Part shown: piece by piece, positions 24,825 to 32,560 of the stretch
Layout: the number at the start of each line of letters is the position of its first letter
Numbering within the stretch: the stretch's first letter is position 1
Assembly: GCA_028285415.1 (NCBI GenBank)
Contig: JANQPF010000030.1
Location: forward strand, 16,748-80,747
Direction of reading: 5' to 3'
Length of the DNA stretch: 64,000 nt
Origin: Pseudomonadales bacterium
Lineage (GTDB): Bacteria > Pseudomonadota > Gammaproteobacteria > Pseudomonadales > Azotimanducaceae
Notes under the pieces: generated by a model
The model's input: only the letters and a program-made list of their open reading frames with translations
What the model was told of the DNA's origin: nothing
Database searches by the model: none
Position numbers and translations under genes: made by a program

Positions 24825-25748
24825 TCAGGACACAGACATCGCAGCAGGCTGCAGAATCGGCTGACCACCTGAGGCCACGGCCGGCGCTTCGAACGTGCTG
24901 ATTTCCCAGGCGTCTTCGCAGCGCAGAAGCGCGCGTGCAAGCTTGTTGTTGAGCGCGTGGCCCGACTTGAAGCCATAAAACTCACCCAGGATCGGCTTGC
25001 CGAGCAGGTAGAGATCGCCAATGACATCCAGCAGCTTGTGCTTGACGAACTCATCGTCGTAGCGCAGACCGTCATCGTTGATGACCGCAAAGTCATCGAT
25101 ACCAACGGCGTTTTCAAGGCTGGAACCAAGACACTTGTTGATCGCCTGGGCTTGTTCGAGTTCTTTTGTGAGGCCAAATGAACGCGCCCGGCTGACTTCG
25201 TCGACGTACGAAATTGAAGAGAAGTCGAGCTCAGCGAACTTCGGGTGGCGGTTGTAAACCGGATGATCAGCGACGAACGTATAGCCCGCCTTGAAACCGG
25301 CATACGGCTTGAGCGTCGCAACCGCATCACCCTGGGTCACTTTGATCTCTCTCGTGATCCGGATGAATTGCTTGGCTGCCGCCTGCTCGACGATGCCAAC
25401 AGAATTGATCAGGTAGATAAACGGCGCCGCGCTGCCATCCATGATCGGGACTTCTTCGCTGGAAAGCTCTACCACCAGGTTGTCGATACCCAGACCCCAG
25501 AGCGCGGACATCAGATGCTCGACCGTGGCGACCTGAACGTCACCCGTGGCGAGGCTCGTCGCAAGCGTCGTATCCGATACGTTTTCCGCGCAGGCCCGCA
25601 CGAATCCTGCACCTTTGAGGTCGCTGCGGGTAAATACGATGCCTGTGTTTTCCTCGGCAGGGCGCAAGGTCATACGTACTTTGTCGCCGGAGTGCACGCC
25701 GATACCAATGGCATGGACGGGCTTTCTTATCGTTCTTTGTCTCAGCAT
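24825..25748 (-). CDS. lpxC: UDP-3-O-acyl-N-acetylglucosamine deacetylase
   Basis: The zinc deacetylase that commits UDP-GlcNAc to lipid A synthesis; 307 aa, the normal size. Zinc ligands are visible in VATVEHLMSALWG and KHKLLDVIGDLYLLG (His and Asp), and the catalytic histidine in GFKSGHALNNKLA. I placed the start at 25748 (MLRQRTIRKP), where the family begins; the 17 codons further upstream are not family-like. Unusually, lpxC stands alone here rather than after ftsZ. The upstream A+T-rich gap should hold its promoter. Confidence 0.97.
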   Translation of the reverse strand: MLRQRTIRKPVHAIGIGVHSGDKVRMTLRPAEENTGIVFTRSDLKGAGFVRACAENVSDTTLATSLATGDVQVATVEHLMSALWGLGIDNLVVELSSEEVPIMDGSAAPFIYLINSVGIVEQAAAKQFIRITREIKVTQGDAVATLKPYAGFKAGYTFVADHPVYNRHPKFAELDFSSISYVDEVSRARSFGLTKELEQAQAINKCLGSSLENAVGIDDFAVINDDGLRYDDEFVKHKLLDVIGDLYLLGKPILGEFYGFKSGHALNNKLARALLRCEDAWEISTFEAPAVASGGQPILQPAAMSVS

Positions 25749-26047
25749 TAACTGGTTCTCTCTGGGTCGAGTGGTTTCGTCAATGGAGACACGAACCACT
25801 TAACTATCAACAACTTGGCGCGGAACTATACAAAGAATTGAGACAAAAATGAAGAAAAAGTGGAGGCAATAATGGAGAAAACTGAATCAAATCGTTTCAA
25901 ATGTGTTACAGGTCATATTTTTCAGCATTTTCAACGGGTTACCGATCAATCTATAGTTTATTCAGGGCTTTTTATGGCCACTTTTGGCGCAAAACAGCAA
26001 CTTCTGCAACACTTTGCCGTCACGCTTCGCGTGACCCAATTCCCAGA
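25749..26047. other. A+T-rich gap upstream of lpxC with a GAA-triloop hairpin
   Basis: 299 bp without a supported gene; short ORFs on the plus strand look random. It carries the lpxC promoter region (minus strand). At 26019-26035 is a perfect 7-bp hairpin, GTCACGC/GCGTGAC with a TTC loop (GAA on the minus strand), just past the stop of the monooxygenase gene. It lacks a T-tract. Confidence 0.55.
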
Positions 26048-26356
26048 TTATTCCTCGAGAACGGACTCAAAGAGCTCCAGATTCGGGTGGCCAAGATATG
26101 TCCCCTTCGGCGCGCTGGCCTGAGCATGCGCACGACGGAAGTGATCCGATTCCGTCCAGGCATCAAATGCCGCCCGGGATTGCCAGATCGAGTGCGAGGC
26201 ATACAGGGTGTGGTCTTCGTGCTCAGCCCCTTTGAGGAGCGCAAACGACACGAACCCCGGCACCTCTTTCAAGTAGCTGTCGCGCTGTCGCCAGACGTCC
26301 TCGAAACCGTCTTCGAATCCGCGGGCTATCTGGAACCGATTCATGGCAATGAACAT
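26048..26356 (-). CDS. Antibiotic biosynthesis monooxygenase (ABM) family protein
   Basis: A 102-aa single-domain protein of the dimeric alpha/beta-barrel ABM superfamily, which includes heme-degrading IsdG/MhuD-type enzymes and quinol monooxygenases. Visible family pattern: FIAMNRFQIARGFEDGFE, PGFVSFALLKG, YASHSIWQSRAAFDAWTES and HFRRAHA. The N-terminal Asn, the Trp and the His are positioned as in IsdG-like proteins, so heme handling is possible but not shown. It is a single-gene unit on the minus strand, divergent from dusA by 54 bp. Confidence 0.85.
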   Translation of the reverse strand: MFIAMNRFQIARGFEDGFEDVWRQRDSYLKEVPGFVSFALLKGAEHEDHTLYASHSIWQSRAAFDAWTESDHFRRAHAQASAPKGTYLGHPNLELFESVLEE

Positions 26357-26410
26357 GATGTATACCTCAACGACTGGTAGTGAATTGACCGCGCCGCTAA
26401 GGTATCAATC

Positions 26411-27427
26411 ATGACAGCAATTATTAACCCCGCAGCAGCATCCGTTGAGGAGAAAGTACTCAGCGTTGCCCCCATGATGGCGTGGACGGATCGCCACTGC
26501 CGCTACCTGCACCGGCTGCACAGCCCGAACGCGCTGCTGTTTACCGAGATGGTGACCACCGGCGCGCTCCTGCACGGCGGACAGTGGCATCAGCTGGACT
26601 CCCACCCGGCCGAGCACCCCGTGGCGCTGCAGCTCGGCGGCAGCGAACCGGCGGATCTGGCCACCTGTGCCCGACGCGCGGCCCAGCTCGGTTTTGATGA
26701 AATCAATCTGAACGTCGGCTGCCCATCGGAACGTGTCCAGCAGGGCGCATTTGGCGCGTGCCTGATGCGGGAGCCCGACCTGGTAGCCGAATGCGTCGCC
26801 GCCATGCGCGCCGCTTGCGACGTGCCGGTCACCGTCAAATGCCGTCTAGGGATTGATGACGACGACAGCGACGCCTTCCTGCACGAATTCGTGAGTACCG
26901 TGATGGAGGGCGGCTGCCGACGGTTCTACATCCATGCCCGCAAAGCCATCCTCGGTGGCCTCACACCCGCACAGAACCGCTCGATTCCGCCGCTCCAGCC
27001 GGAGCGCGCCGCGGCGCTCAAGCTGAAATTCCCTGAGCTCAAAATCATCGTCAACGGTGGCATCGCCGAGGCAGCCGAGGCCCGTGCGCACCTGCAGTGG
27101 GCGGACGGCATCATGATCGGACGAGCCGCTTACCACCGGCCCGAATTCCTGAGCGAACTCGACAGGGAGATGTTCGGCGGCACCGTGCCGGGAAAGATCG
27201 ATATCCTGACCCGCTACCGCGAGTACATGGTCCGCGAGCTGGCTGCGGGTCAGCGCCTCAATCGACTGACCCGCCACGTGCTGCACGTCTGCAACGGCAT
27301 GCCCGGTGCCCGACGTTTCCGCCAGACGCTGAGCGACGCCTCGCGTCTCAAACACGACGATATCAGTCTATTCGACGAAGCCCTGGCTCAGGTATTTCAG
27401 CCTGCACGGGAGACGGTGGCATGTTGA
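26411..27427 (+). CDS. dusA: tRNA-dihydrouridine(20/20a) synthase
   Basis: A 338-aa FMN enzyme that reduces U20/U20a in the tRNA D-loop using NADPH. The N-terminal barrel shows VAPMMAWTDRHCRYLHR, TEMVTTGALLHG and NLNVGCPSERVQQGAFGACLM, which carries the catalytic cysteine, then VTVKCRLGIDD, the phosphate-binding IVNGGI and MIGRAAYHRPEF. The C-terminal helical tRNA-binding part is complete. Its last 7 bp overlap the start of the TerB-like gene. Confidence 0.97.
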   Translation: MTAIINPAAASVEEKVLSVAPMMAWTDRHCRYLHRLHSPNALLFTEMVTTGALLHGGQWHQLDSHPAEHPVALQLGGSEPADLATCARRAAQLGFDEINLNVGCPSERVQQGAFGACLMREPDLVAECVAAMRAACDVPVTVKCRLGIDDDDSDAFLHEFVSTVMEGGCRRFYIHARKAILGGLTPAQNRSIPPLQPERAAALKLKFPELKIIVNGGIAEAAEARAHLQWADGIMIGRAAYHRPEFLSELDREMFGGTVPGKIDILTRYREYMVRELAAGQRLNRLTRHVLHVCNGMPGARRFRQTLSDASRLKHDDISLFDEALAQVFQPARETVAC

Positions 27428-27882
27428 ACAAAATCCTGGATCTCTTCGTCAACGACCCGGAGGAAGACGAGACGCTGGACCCCCAGCTTGCCGCGGCAGC
27501 GTTGATGTTCGAAGTCGTCTGGGCGGATCACGAGATTGACGATGCGGAACTCGGCGCAATGCGCCACGCGCTCGTGTCTCTCTTCGGGCTGGCGCCCGTG
27601 CGTATCGAAGAGATCATCACCGAGACTCGCCTGGAACACGAACAGAGCGTGGGACTCTTTCACTTCACCCGCGCGCTGAACGACCAGCTGGATCAAGCGG
27701 ATAAGTACAACGTCATTCTGGCACTGTGGCAGATTGCCTTTGCGGACGACCACATCGACAGCTTCGAAGAGCACATGATTCGTCGCGTTGCAGAGCTCCT
27801 CTACGTATCGCACAAGGACTTCATCCGTGCCAAACAGGCGGCGCGACCGGGGAAAGAGACTGGCGTGGATCCCGGCGTCTAA
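27421..27882 (+). CDS. TerB-family tellurite-resistance-like protein
   Basis: A 153-aa, all-helical, acidic protein of the TerB/DjlA-N type. Conserved acidic metal-binding positions are VVWADHEIDDAELGAMR and the repeat-like IAFADDHIDSFEEHMIRR. TerB proteins bind metal ions and associate with the membrane or stress systems; the family is broad and the role here is unknown. The ATG at 27421 overlaps the dusA stop by 7 bp, and the 3' end overlaps the convergent STAS gene by 4 bp (27879-27882). Confidence 0.85.
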   Translation: MLNKILDLFVNDPEEDETLDPQLAAAALMFEVVWADHEIDDAELGAMRHALVSLFGLAPVRIEEIITETRLEHEQSVGLFHFTRALNDQLDQADKYNVILALWQIAFADDHIDSFEEHMIRRVAELLYVSHKDFIRAKQAARPGKETGVDPGV

Positions 27883-28394
27883 GACGCGTTGCGTCGCGGC
27901 GGGCTGCTCGCTTCTTCGTCTTCGAGCGCGCTGACGAGGTCCTGAAACGTTTCTCGATTTTTCTCGTTCATGTCCATGAGCGTACGGTGCGCCTCGATGA
28001 CGCGTACCCGCATATCGTCTTCGAGCATGTCGGTCGCAACCGGCAGCTCGGCAAGGTTCTGCTCGGACTCGAAATTCTCGTCGACGATGGCAAACACGTC
28101 GTCGAAACCCATGTTGTCCAGAATGCGCAGAATATCGGCCTGGTTACAGACCAAAGTCGGTAAGCGGGCGCAGTTGGCCTGCACGGCCAGGCTGAGTTTG
28201 GCGAGCACGCCGAGCGACGTGCTGTCGATGGCTACCGCATCGGATAAATCGACGATGACGCTACGGAAATCGCCGTCGCGCAACATCACGTCGATGTAGT
28301 GATCAAAAGATCCGCACAAAGTGACGCGAACATCACCTTCAAAGCGGATGACATACACACCGTCGTGATCCCCTACCAGAATTCGACCGCTCAA
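27879..28394 (-). CDS. STAS-domain anti-sigma factor antagonist (HsbA-like)
   Basis: A 171-aa protein with an N-terminal STAS domain (about residues 1-100). The phosphorylatable serine lies in VAIDSTSLGVLAKLS, the typical DSSGLGVL position. A C-terminal acidic and helical extension of about 70 aa follows. With the PP2C-type regulator gene 25 bp upstream it matches the HsbR/HsbA pair of Pseudomonas, where the phosphatase/kinase controls the antagonist, which in turn controls an anti-sigma factor and diguanylate cyclase activity. No hptB or histidine kinase is in the window, so the input is unknown. Confidence 0.85.
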   Translation of the reverse strand: MSGRILVGDHDGVYVIRFEGDVRVTLCGSFDHYIDVMLRDGDFRSVIVDLSDAVAIDSTSLGVLAKLSLAVQANCARLPTLVCNQADILRILDNMGFDDVFAIVDENFESEQNLAELPVATDMLEDDMRVRVIEAHRTLMDMNEKNRETFQDLVSALEDEEASSPPRRNAS

Positions 28395-28419
28395 CTGCTT
28401 TACTCCTGTCGCGTCGATT

Positions 28420-29511
28420 TCACGCCGCGTGACTGATCAACAAACAACTCACGTCATCAACGCCGAGCTTGGTCGGGTCAAACGACTGCCACAACATGTC
28501 CATGTCTTCACAAGCGGCTACCGACTCTACGAGGTAGCGTTCCTTTTCTTCCAGGTTGGATTCGGGTAACAGATCCAGCACGCCGTCCGAGAACACGACA
28601 ACCCGGGAACCCGGGGCAAACTCGACGGATGCTGAGCTGAAGGTTGCATCCGCAAAAATACCCAGCGGCTTGCCTTTCTGCTCCAGACACTGCACATCTT
28701 CACCTGCCACCAGCATCGCCGGGGGAAAGTGCGCCGCATTGGCGTAGTGGAGGACGTTGTCGCGGGTGTCGACAACCGCAAAAAACATCGCGACGTGTTT
28801 CTCGATCTGCTGGTCGATCAACTCGTTGTTGATCCACGCCAGAACCTCGCCAGGTTGTTTCAACATGGACGTGCGGTACTCGCGCCTGAGACGTCGAGAA
28901 AAATTCTTGAGCAACACGGTGATAAATGCGGAAGATGCGCCATGACCGGCAACGTCTGCGACGTAACAGGCAAAATGCCGGTCCGTGATCTGAAAATAGT
29001 CGACAAAGTCACCGCTCAGGATGAGCGAAGGTTGCACGCGGTGCTGAAGGCGGAAGTGGCCGATCCCCATCGGATTGGGTGGCAGCATCCCCAGCTGTAT
29101 GAACTGGCCAGCCCGCTGGTCGCGTTCGAGCTCCGAACGCATGTCTTTGAGCTCCGAGCTGGTCTCGCGCAGCAGGCGCTCAAAGCGTTCCAGCAGCGGC
29201 TGCACCCTGGCTTCGAGCTCCGTGCCTGACATCGGCAGCTGCCAGCAATCCCGAGCACCCCTGGAAAGGTCTTCCAGCATGCCCGCAACGTCGAGCGTTT
29301 GCGTCGTCGCCGCCACGAGCGCGACGCTCGCAGGGGTTTCGTCCGGGAAGGGTCGATCGACGCAGATCAGGAGCCGCACGCTACCCTGGCGGCACAGCTC
29401 AAGAGCGATGTGCTCCTCGGAAGTGGCAAAGGATGTGTAACCTAGATCTCTCAATTGCTGGCACAGGCTACCTGCGGCTGCAACATCAGGATCTAGCACC
29501 AACAGGCTCAT
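28420..29511 (-). CDS. PP2C (SpoIIE)-type phosphatase with receiver-like domain
   Basis: A 363-aa protein. The N-terminal 110 residues look like a response-regulator receiver domain (SLLVLDPDVAAAGSLCQQL) but the usual acid pocket and lysine are not clear, so it may be degenerate. A coiled linker follows at about 110-150. The C-terminal PP2C/SpoIIE phosphatase domain contains LSGDFVDYF and CYVADVAGHGASSAF with metal-binding aspartates, and VVFSDGVLDLL. It should dephosphorylate the STAS protein encoded next to it, in the manner of HsbR or RsbU. The two genes form a unit. Confidence 0.88.
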   Translation of the reverse strand: MSLLVLDPDVAAAGSLCQQLRDLGYTSFATSEEHIALELCRQGSVRLLICVDRPFPDETPASVALVAATTQTLDVAGMLEDLSRGARDCWQLPMSGTELEARVQPLLERFERLLRETSSELKDMRSELERDQRAGQFIQLGMLPPNPMGIGHFRLQHRVQPSLILSGDFVDYFQITDRHFACYVADVAGHGASSAFITVLLKNFSRRLRREYRTSMLKQPGEVLAWINNELIDQQIEKHVAMFFAVVDTRDNVLHYANAAHFPPAMLVAGEDVQCLEQKGKPLGIFADATFSSASVEFAPGSRVVVFSDGVLDLLPESNLEEKERYLVESVAACEDMDMLWQSFDPTKLGVDDVSCLLISHAA

Positions 29512-29621
29512 GGATCGACTAGCGCCAGATATCCGACATTTTGCGGAACGGCACCCTACTCCTGTCCGTAAGTGAGTACAAGCATCTTTATGTAGGGCAA
29601 TTCTCAGACCTACCCGTCAAT

Positions 29622-30344
29622 TCAGAAGTCCTCATCGAATCCGTCATCGCCGAAGCCATCGTCACCGAAGGCGTCATCGTCCAGCACGCCATCGCTGATG
29701 AGGAAGTCGCGACGCTGCTCATAGGCATCGCGAAAGAAGACGTAGCGTTCGCCAACCACGAGCTGATCCACGCTCAAAAGCTCAGCTCTCAAGTCCACGA
29801 CGGACAGAGCAACCACCGCAGCTCGGGTTTCTGTCGGCGATATCAGGCGCAGCGGATTAACGACCGTGTCGAGCACCAGACCAACGGTATCGCGGACGTT
29901 GGAGCTGCCGCGGAAAGGAATCATGACGTAGTTGCCGCTGTCTATGCCCCAGACGCCGAACGTCTGGCCGAAATCTTCCTCGTGCTCAGCCAGCCCAACC
30001 TCCGTGGCAACGTCGAAGATGCCTCCCAGGCCGAGCGTGGTATTGACCAAAAACCGCCCCGTATCCGAGAGGGAGGCGCGCGGCTTGCCCTGGAGCAACT
30101 GATTGAGGGCAACCGCAGGGGTACCGACATTGTCGAAAATGTTGCCAATGCCACGTCGTAAAAAACGCGGCACAACCTTCGTATAGCCCTTGGCAACCGG
30201 TCGCAGCACATGGCGGTCGGTCCAGTCGTTGAAGGAGAATACCGGCCGGTTCACCTTTTCCCAGGGATCCGCGGCAAGCGAGGCCTGGGCCACCAGGCAC
30301 AACGCCGCAATAGCGACCATGCGCGTGAAGAGGTTCATTACCAT
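29622..30344 (-). CDS. mlaA: MlaA (VacJ) family protein
   Basis: A 240-aa homologue of MlaA, the outer-membrane component that removes misplaced phospholipids from the outer leaflet. Family segments: DPWEKVNRPVFSFND, GIGNIFDNVGTPAVALNQLLQGK, RFLVNTTLGLGGIFDVA and EDFGQTFGVWGIDSGNYVMIPF. MlaA is normally a lipoprotein, but here the signal ends QASLA-ADPW with no lipobox cysteine; the only Cys, in AALC, has Leu before it. The C-terminus carries an unusual acidic repeat (DDAFGDDGFGDDGFDEDF). No mlaBCDEF genes are adjacent. Confidence 0.9.
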   Translation of the reverse strand: MVMNLFTRMVAIAALCLVAQASLAADPWEKVNRPVFSFNDWTDRHVLRPVAKGYTKVVPRFLRRGIGNIFDNVGTPAVALNQLLQGKPRASLSDTGRFLVNTTLGLGGIFDVATEVGLAEHEEDFGQTFGVWGIDSGNYVMIPFRGSSNVRDTVGLVLDTVVNPLRLISPTETRAAVVALSVVDLRAELLSVDQLVVGERYVFFRDAYEQRRDFLISDGVLDDDAFGDDGFGDDGFDEDF

Positions 30345-30386
30345 CCAACTGTCCTGTTTTGGGTTCCTGAAACTACGTTGAGTCCG

Positions 30387-31145
30387 TCAACGCGTCATTA
30401 TGATGCCAAGGCGGCACAAATGCGTAAGAGTTTGTAGGCCCTGATCTTCAACCTGCTGCAGCGGCACATCCCGGCCTCCGGCTGCGAGCTCCGACTGTAT
30501 CTGCGTCAGCGCCTCGGCGGCGGTATGATCTTTCAGCAGCTCCACCAACCGATGCGTCACCGGGTTGGACTCCATGAAGCGAACCTGAAAATCGGCGTTG
30601 CGATAGACAATGAGGAACGTCGGCGATCCGGGAGGCGCTTCAGGCTGAAAGTCCACGCCAATCTGGTGCACCGGATAATCATAGACAAGGACGCGCATCA
30701 GCGGTGATACGCGATAAGCGCCCAAGGGGTCGCCAGCGCTGTCCTGATCGGACGCCGGGAACTCTTCGACCGCCATGTCCAGCGACAGCTCAACCCATTC
30801 GTAGTGGCACAGCTCCAGCAAAAACTGCGGCAGATCATCGAGTCCGCGCTCACTCAAGAACGTCATGAACTCTTCCGATACCTGCAGAAAGTAGGGTGAT
30901 TGACTGGCGTGCTTGTGGACAAACTCCCGCACCAGCACCTGCCAGGCTTCCTCACCCACAATCTTGCGGGCAATCGGAAAGGCGGTGTCCACGAAGTTCT
31001 TGATGTTGTTAAAGAAGAGCCTCACGTAGATGGCCATGCGGCGCGGCTCAACGTCCGCCGGGCGCGGATGCGCCTCGGGATTACGAATGTGAGCGGCGAA
31101 ATCCAGCTGCACCGAGCGGAAAGTCGGAAGATTGCTACCGAGCAC
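30387..31145 (-). CDS. hvfC: HvfC/BufC-type RiPP partner protein (DUF2063)
   Basis: A protein of about 252 aa of the DUF2063 family, the partner of DUF692 iron enzymes. The N-terminal helical domain [21 protein letters not shown] is typical, followed by [20 protein letters not shown] and [19 protein letters not shown]-terminal winged-helix-like part contains [21 protein letters not shown]2063 proteins bind the precursor peptide and deliver it to the DUF692 enzyme. The start is probably a GTG at 31145 (or 31151), overlapping the end of hvfB by about 11 bp; longer frames further upstream are not protein-like. Confidence 0.88.
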   Translation of the reverse strand: MLGSNLPTFRSVQLDFAAHIRNPEAHPRPADVEPRRMAIYVRLFFNNIKNFVDTAFPIARKIVGEEAWQVLVREFVHKHASQSPYFLQVSEEFMTFLSERGLDDLPQFLLELCHYEWVELSLDMAVEEFPASDQDSAGDPLGAYRVSPLMRVLVYDYPVHQIGVDFQPEAPPGSPTFLIVYRNADFQVRFMESNPVTHRLVELLKDHTAAEALTQIQSELAAGGRDVPLQQVEDQGLQTLTHLCRLGIIMTR

Positions 31146-31995
31146 CGACACTGACCTGACGCTCCGCCGCCGCACGCTGCATCTGCCGGATCGTTGCCAC
31201 TTCACCCAGCAGCTCTGCAAGGGGCGGAAAGTTGAAGTCGCGTTCGAGCAGCACCGGCACGGGACCTACCCGCTCCAGCGCGCTGGTTAAGAGCGCCCAG
31301 ACCGGCTCGATCACCGCCGTACCGTGAGTGTCGACCCTGAGGTCTTCTGCCTCGACGTAGTGACCGGCAACGTGAATGTATCGCGTGCGGTCGAGATCCA
31401 GCTGCTGCAGAAACTCGGCCGCGTCGTATTGGAAATTGATGCTGTTGACGTAGATGTTGTTGACGTCGAGCAGGAGATCACAATCCGCTTCAGCCAGAAC
31501 CGCGTTGACGAAATCGATTTCAGCAAGCTCCTGGCCGGGCGCTGCATAGTAGCTGACGTTTTCGACCGCAATTCGACGTTCGAGGATGTCCTGGACCTGG
31601 CGAATTCGACCGCTGACGTGATGCACCGCTTCGTCGGTGAACGGAATGGGCATCAGGTCGTAGAGATGCCCCTTGTCGTCACTGCAGTAACTCAGGTGCT
31701 CCGAATAGTAGCGGATGTTGTGTTCGTCGAGGAACTGCTTGACGCTGCGGACGAACTCGACGTCGAGAGGCGCCGGGCTACCCAGCGACAGGGACAGGCC
31801 GTGACAAACGAAGGGAAATCGTTGGGTGAAATCCTGGAATCGGCGACCGAAACGGCCGCCGACCCCAATCCAGTTCTCCGGTGCAACTTCGAAAAAATCG
31901 ACGTCGGTGTCATTCAGGTCTGCGAGCATGGGCAGCATGCCCCGCCGCAGACCCAGACCCGCGCCCTGCCATTCTTTCTGCGCGGAGATACTCAT
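31135..31995 (-). CDS. hvfB: HvfB/BufB-type multinuclear iron enzyme (DUF692, MbnB-like)
   Basis: A 286-aa TIM-barrel enzyme of the DUF692/MbnB family, which converts cysteines in precursor peptides into oxazolone- or thiooxazole-type groups using two or three irons. Metal-ligand regions are visible: [63 protein letters not shown] and [10 protein letters not shown]. The opening [12 protein letters not shown] and [14 protein letters not shown] are also standard. It lies 21 bp after hvfA and overlaps hvfC, giving a compact precursor-enzyme-partner operon. Confidence 0.93.
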   Translation of the reverse strand: MSISAQKEWQGAGLGLRRGMLPMLADLNDTDVDFFEVAPENWIGVGGRFGRRFQDFTQRFPFVCHGLSLSLGSPAPLDVEFVRSVKQFLDEHNIRYYSEHLSYCSDDKGHLYDLMPIPFTDEAVHHVSGRIRQVQDILERRIAVENVSYYAAPGQELAEIDFVNAVLAEADCDLLLDVNNIYVNSINFQYDAAEFLQQLDLDRTRYIHVAGHYVEAEDLRVDTHGTAVIEPVWALLTSALERVGPVPVLLERDFNFPPLAELLGEVATIRQMQRAAAERQVSVGAR

Positions 31996-32016
31996 GGTTT
32001 CGACAAACCGGTGGTT

Positions 32017-32388
32017 TTACGCAGCGCCTCCGCACTTGCCTTCACCACACTGGCCTTCGCCATCCTTGTCGTCACCTTCACCGCACTGGCCTTCGCCGCA
32101 CTTACCTTCGCCGCATTGGCCTTCGCCGTCCTTGTCGTCACCTTCGCCGCACTTACCTTCGCCGCACTGCCCTTCGCCTTCCTTGTCGTCACCTTCACCG
32201 CACTGACCTTCGCCACATTTGCCTTCGCCACACTGGCCTTCAGCCTGTGCAAGAAGATCGTAGCCCTGGTCCAGGTCTTCGGTAACGAACAGGTTGTCGT
32301 CAGCCTGGGCGACACTTGCGGTTGCCAGCGACGCAACAAATGCGGTGCCAACGGCTGCAGCGATCGGTTTCATCTTTTGTTTCAACAT
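32017..32388 (-). CDS. hvfA: HvfA/bufferin-type RiPP precursor with ten EGxCG motifs
   Basis: A 123-aa protein with a signal peptide (VGTAFVASLATASVAQA, cleavage near residue 29), a short leader-like spacer (DDNLFVTEDLDQGYDLLAQ), then a low-complexity core. The core is an array of EGKCG and EGQCG motifs interrupted by acidic GDDKDGEG spacers. The ten cysteines are at residues 53, 58, 63, 75, 80, 92, 97, 102, 114 and 119, all in E-G-[K/Q]-C-G. In characterised bufferins and HvfA, cysteines in this motif are modified by the DUF692/DUF2063 pair and the product binds copper. The array is also an imperfect DNA repeat, prone to changes in copy number. Confidence 0.92.
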   Translation of the reverse strand: MLKQKMKPIAAAVGTAFVASLATASVAQADDNLFVTEDLDQGYDLLAQAEGQCGEGKCGEGQCGEGDDKEGEGQCGEGKCGEGDDKDGEGQCGEGKCGEGQCGEGDDKDGEGQCGEGKCGGAA

Positions 32389-32490
32389 TTTCCAGTTATC
32401 TCCACTTTGAACTGTATGGCTCCCTCAAGGACCATTGTCGCTGGCCTGTTGGTTACCTTCTGGAACGCAATAATTGCCACGTTCGCATCC

Positions 32491-32521
32491 TATGACCGAG
32501 GCCAATTGAAATTAGTTCCCC
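32491..32521 (-). promoter_or_regulatory. Candidate ECF-sigma promoter of hvfABC
   Basis: On the minus strand GGGGAACT (32514-32521) is followed after 16 bp by GGTCATA (32491-32497). This resembles promoters of extracytoplasmic-function sigma factors (GGAAC and GTC boxes). It lies about 100 bp upstream of hvfA in the 172-bp gap after hrpA. Metal-stress ECF control would fit a copper-binding product, but no sigma gene is nearby. Confidence 0.35.
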
Positions 32522-32560
32522 GTCAACATCATCTTATCGAACAGAGGTGTGAATACCACG

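Noticed and set aside
25860..26123. Plus-strand ORF of 87 codons upstream of lpxC
   Set aside because: It runs through A+T-rich promoter DNA and the hairpin into the antisense of the monooxygenase gene; no protein-like pattern.
32030..32240. CRISPR-like short repeats in hvfA
   Set aside because: The repeats are coding (EGxCG motifs), contiguous and without unique spacers of constant length.
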